The notes under the pieces are model-generated. The model did no database searches, was not told where the DNA came from, and saw only the letters and a list, made by a program, of their open reading frames with translations. The translations under genes were made by a program, and so were the position numbers. This document shows, piece by piece, positions 5,560-7,320 of a DNA stretch of 7,320 nt. Position 1 is the stretch's first letter. The number at the start of each line of letters is the position of its first letter. The DNA lies in contig CANQKG010000067.1 of assembly GCA_947624425.1 (NCBI GenBank), positions 1 to 7,320 of the forward strand, given 5' to 3'. Source of the stretch: an uncultured Clostridia bacterium. GTDB taxonomy: Bacteria > Bacillota > Clostridia > Oscillospirales > Ruminococcaceae.

Positions 5560-6861
5560 CTAACAAGCCTTTCCATAAACATGGTCAGGTGACATATGAT
5601 AAGAATCAATATGAGTACATTTAGTGATCCGAATAATTCGGATTACCCTGTACCCCCCCCCGGAATTTTTATAAAGCTTCAGATATTCTTTATATTTTTC
5701 GTCCTTATCAAACATTTTTGCTCTCCCCATACAATCATCACGCATAAATCTCTTGTTATCACAAATGGATTTTATTTCATTTTCCATCGCGTCAATATCG
5801 TCGCAGTCCACAACCGAACCGCAGGTTTCATCCGGTATTTCCGGGCTGCCGCCTGTGCGGAATGTCAGAACAGGCGTCCCGCAAGCTATTGATTCCATAT
5901 TGACGGTAGGATAGTTTTCCTCACGCGTCGGATTCACAAATAAATCTGCGGCGGTATATATCTCGGCAAGCTCTTTTTGATCCTGCGTCCGATGAACGGA
6001 AATGATATTGTCCGGCAGCTGCTCGTCCACGCTGTCGTTTGTCCCAACAAGCACGATTTGATATTTTGCATTGTCAAGTCTTTTTGACAGCTCAATGAAC
6101 ACATCTAAGCCCTTTCGTTCGCCCCAACTGTCGGCAACGCCGAGAAGCATATATTTGCCGCCTGTTCCGTGCTTCTGCCGGAAGTTGCTTTCGGTCGGTT
6201 TGAATACAGACAAGTCTATGCCGTTGTGGATGACTTTGACAGGGTAATCCTTGAGAAATGATTCTTTTACGAGATCCGCAAGCCACCGTGACGGCGTGAC
6301 GATCGTCATATTCTCGATTCCGGTGAACCATTTCTTCTTGTGTTTCCACATCTTTGCCGTTTTATCGACGAGCGCCTGCGGGTAGCTCTCTTTCGGATAA
6401 GGGCAATCTCCGCAGCCGGTCTGCCACTTATCGCATTTTGTCATATCGAAGTACGGGCATCTGCCGGTAAACGGCCAGCAGTCGTGAAGCGTCCAGATCA
6501 CGCGGATATGGTGCTTTTTAACATAGCGGAACAGCATCGGAAGATTGATGTAGCTGTTATGCAGATTATGGAAATGGATGACGTCCGGCTTGATTTTGTT
6601 TAGCTTCCATAAAAGACGGAACGTAGTGATTGGGGCAAAGCAGCCAATGTATCCGGTATATTTGGCAAGTTCACGGTTCAGCTTGAATGTGACGAAATTG
6701 CAAAGTACAATATCGCGCCCATTGGGCGGAAGATTGATCCTGTTTCCGGGATATATCTGATAGGCCATGTACCCGCTTTTTTCCGCCAAAGCGGACACGC
6801 TGCGCATGATCTTACCGGTACTGCCGCGATTGCCGAGGTTGATAGAGGCGATTATATTCAT
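5560..6861 (-). CDS. GT4-family glycosyltransferase, first copy of a tandem pair, with a G9 tract near its 3' end
   Basis: This 433-residue GT-B glycosyltransferase begins MNIIASINLGNRGSTGKIM, typical of the glycine-rich N-terminal loop. It has HFHNLHNSYINLPMLFRYV (96-114), TLHDCWPFTGRC (124-135) and a five-Cys region (C128, C135, C143, C150, C153). It then shows VTPSRWLADLV (188-198), NGIDLSVFKP (213-222), SWGERKGLDVF (245-255) and the EX7E motif ENYPTVNME (315-323). Homology to the paralogue ends near YLKLYKNS (393-400). A run of nine G then encodes G401-G403, and 30 further residues follow with no resemblance to the family end. The frame stops at TAG 5562-5560, abutting the next gene's GTG. 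Changing the tract by one base would end the protein soon after the tract. The ATG at 6861 follows GAGGGAAG by 7 nt; the gene lies 22 bp after the polymerase stop. Confidence 0.9.
   Translation of the reverse strand: MNIIASINLGNRGSTGKIMRSVSALAEKSGYMAYQIYPGNRINLPPNGRDIVLCNFVTFKLNRELAKYTGYIGCFAPITTFRLLWKLNKIKPDVIHFHNLHNSYINLPMLFRYVKKHHIRVIWTLHDCWPFTGRCPYFDMTKCDKWQTGCGDCPYPKESYPQALVDKTAKMWKHKKKWFTGIENMTIVTPSRWLADLVKESFLKDYPVKVIHNGIDLSVFKPTESNFRQKHGTGGKYMLLGVADSWGERKGLDVFIELSKRLDNAKYQIVLVGTNDSVDEQLPDNIISVHRTQDQKELAEIYTAADLFVNPTREENYPTVNMESIACGTPVLTFRTGGSPEIPDETCGSVVDCDDIDAMENEIKSICDNKRFMRDDCMGRAKMFDKDEKYKEYLKLYKNSGGGYRVIRIIRITKCTHIDSYHMSPDHVYGKAC
5627..5643. repeat. Short perfect inverted repeat (7-bp arms, 3-nt centre)
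   Basis: ATCCGAA (5627-5633) and TTCGGAT (5637-5643) are perfect inverted copies separated by TAA. They lie 9 bp from the G9 tract, inside the unusual 3' extension of the first tandem glycosyltransferase. The stem could form in the transcript but lacks a following T-run, so it is not a standard intrinsic terminator. It could be a small protein-binding palindrome, a weak RNA hairpin or chance. Confidence 0.5.
5653..5661 (-). repeat. Homopolymeric G9 tract, candidate slippage site
   Basis: Nine consecutive C on the plus strand (nine G on the coding strand) form the only mononucleotide run of eight or more that I found in the window. It encodes G401-G403 of the first tandem glycosyltransferase. 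With nine G the frame continues to 5560. With eight G it would stop at TAA 5645-5643, ending NSGGGTG; with ten G it would stop at TAA 5623-5621, after about ten other residues. Tracts of this length are common slippage sites in phase-variable surface genes, but also common sequencing or assembly errors. Confidence 0.75.
5917..6063 (-). repeat. Near-identical block B, first copy
   Basis: Partner of 4543-4689 at a constant offset of 1374 bp with no indels. It encodes residues 267-315 of the first glycosyltransferase. The adjoining 50 bp upstream in coding sense match the other copy at only about 70% by eye. Confidence 0.85.
6343..6429 (-). repeat. Near-identical block A, first copy
   Basis: Partner of 4969-5055, also at an offset of 1374 bp. 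It covers the last two cysteines of the five-Cys region and the PYPKESYPQALVDKTAKMWK stretch of the first glycosyltransferase. Confidence 0.8.
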
Positions 6862-6868
6862 GCCATAA

Positions 6869-6876
6869 CTTCCCTC
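6869..6876 (-). promoter_or_regulatory. Ribosome binding site of the first glycosyltransferase
   Basis: The minus strand reads GAGGGAAG, 7 nt before the ATG at 6861, within the 22-bp gap after the polymerase stop. No promoter fits in this gap, so co-transcription with the polymerase is expected. Confidence 0.75.
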
Positions 6877-6883
6877 TCATGGA

Positions 6884-7320
6884 CTAATGAAACTTGAATT
6901 TATATTTTGACAAAAAGTATATGATAAGCATGATCCCAAAGGTAAACACAATGTCCGCAGAGCCAAACGCATAACCCTGAATGGAGCTGACAATGATCTG
7001 CAATATAAACAAATACGGAACTATCGAAGAAGATCTGCGAGTAGATTTAGCATTCTTATATAGATTACCGGCAATGATCCCAAAAACAAACATACCGGCG
7101 ATAACGCCTATAAATCGAAAATCCGCATACAAATAATAAAATGCCGTGGTGAAGGCATTGATATATCCCGAGCCAATATTCTTGTAAATCTGCCCGGTCA
7201 TAACATGTTTTACCGTTGTTTCGAAGTATAATGGAAAACTGTATCCGGTTAATCTTCGCAAAACCGGCATTGCGAAACACCAAAATCCATATTGCCCTGC
7301 TAAAAAGTAGGAAAATATCC
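6884..7320 (-). CDS. wzy: Oligosaccharide repeat-unit polymerase (Wzy-like), C-terminal part only
   Basis: The frame is open to the window edge and gives 144 residues before TAG at 6884. The ATG at 7270 is internal, because 16 more in-frame residues precede it. The fragment contains a stretch typical of Wzy/EpsG-like polymerases: GYINAFTTAFYYLYADF (fragment residues 51-67), followed by a hydrophobic segment (about 68-84), a basic loop (KNAKSTRRSSS) and two further hydrophobic segments (about 98-113 and 120-137). It ends in a basic cytoplasmic tail, KYKFKFH. Such proteins join flipped repeat units on the outer face of the membrane. Together with the Wzx-type flippase it marks a Wzx/Wzy-dependent locus. 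Only the C-terminal third or so is present, so an O-antigen-ligase-type relative cannot be excluded. The local sequence is AT-rich (33% GC in 7081-7140, counted by hand). Confidence 0.8.
   Translation of the reverse strand, partial: IFSYFLAGQYGFWCFAMPVLRRLTGYSFPLYFETTVKHVMTGQIYKNIGSGYINAFTTAFYYLYADFRFIGVIAGMFVFGIIAGNLYKNAKSTRRSSSIVPYLFILQIIVSSIQGYAFGSADIVFTFGIMLIIYFLSKYKFKFH

Noticed and set aside
5627..5643. Palindrome as an intrinsic terminator between the tandem glycosyltransferases
   Set aside because: The stem is only 7 bp, AT-containing and not followed by a T-run on the coding strand, and the next gene starts without a promoter.
6092..6349. Minus-strand open frame inside the first tandem glycosyltransferase
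   Set aside because: It is an out-of-frame shadow of the conserved donor domain, with no independent evidence of translation.
4276..6861. Tandem transferases as one broken or split gene
   Set aside because: Each copy has its own complete N-terminal loop, donor domain and EX7E motif, so they are two full-length paralogues.
7065..7283. Minus-strand open frame starting at an ATG with nearby purines, overlapping the polymerase
   Set aside because: It is in another frame than the polymerase, which stays open to the window edge and has the expected hydrophobic pattern; the alternative product is not membrane-like.

Overview
The window is an interior piece of a surface-polysaccharide (capsule or exopolysaccharide) biosynthesis cluster of the Wzx/Wzy type. 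All seven genes lie on the minus strand, so transcription runs from high to low coordinates. Strong purine-rich Shine-Dalgarno sites, a GTG start, a LicD-family protein and variable, generally moderate to low GC suggest a low-to-mid GC Firmicute, most likely a gut-type Clostridia. This is inference; no rRNA or other lineage marker is present.

In transcription order: the C-terminal part of an oligosaccharide repeat-unit polymerase (Wzy-like, 7320-6884, cut by the window edge); two tandem paralogous GT4 glycosyltransferases (6861-5560 and 5559-4276); a third, unrelated-looking GT4 glycosyltransferase (4298-3111, overlapping the previous gene by 23 bp); a Wzx-type flippase (3020-1734); a LicD-family phosphotransferase (1688-885); and a UDP-GlcNAc 4,6-dehydratase/5-epimerase of the CapE/FnlA/WbjB type (835-1, running off the window before its stop codon). 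Gaps between genes are 0 to 90 bp. No internal promoter or terminator is convincing, so the block looks like one operon. No stretch over 300 bp lacks a gene.

Working model: the epimerase feeds the UDP-L-FucNAc pathway (its usual partners CapF/FnlB and CapG/FnlC would lie beyond position 1), the three glycosyltransferases extend a lipid-linked repeat unit, LicD may add a phospho-substituent, Wzx flips the unit and Wzy polymerises it. No initiating phosphoglycosyltransferase or chain-length regulator is visible here.

The most interesting features are in the tandem glycosyltransferase pair. The first copy carries a run of nine G (coding strand, 5653-5661) just where its homology to the second copy ends. 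The present tract length makes the frame run on for 30 extra residues and stop exactly at the next gene's GTG, whereas one G fewer or more stops it early. The pair also shares two blocks of identical protein sequence with only synonymous DNA differences, set in more diverged flanks, which suggests gene conversion or patchy selection.
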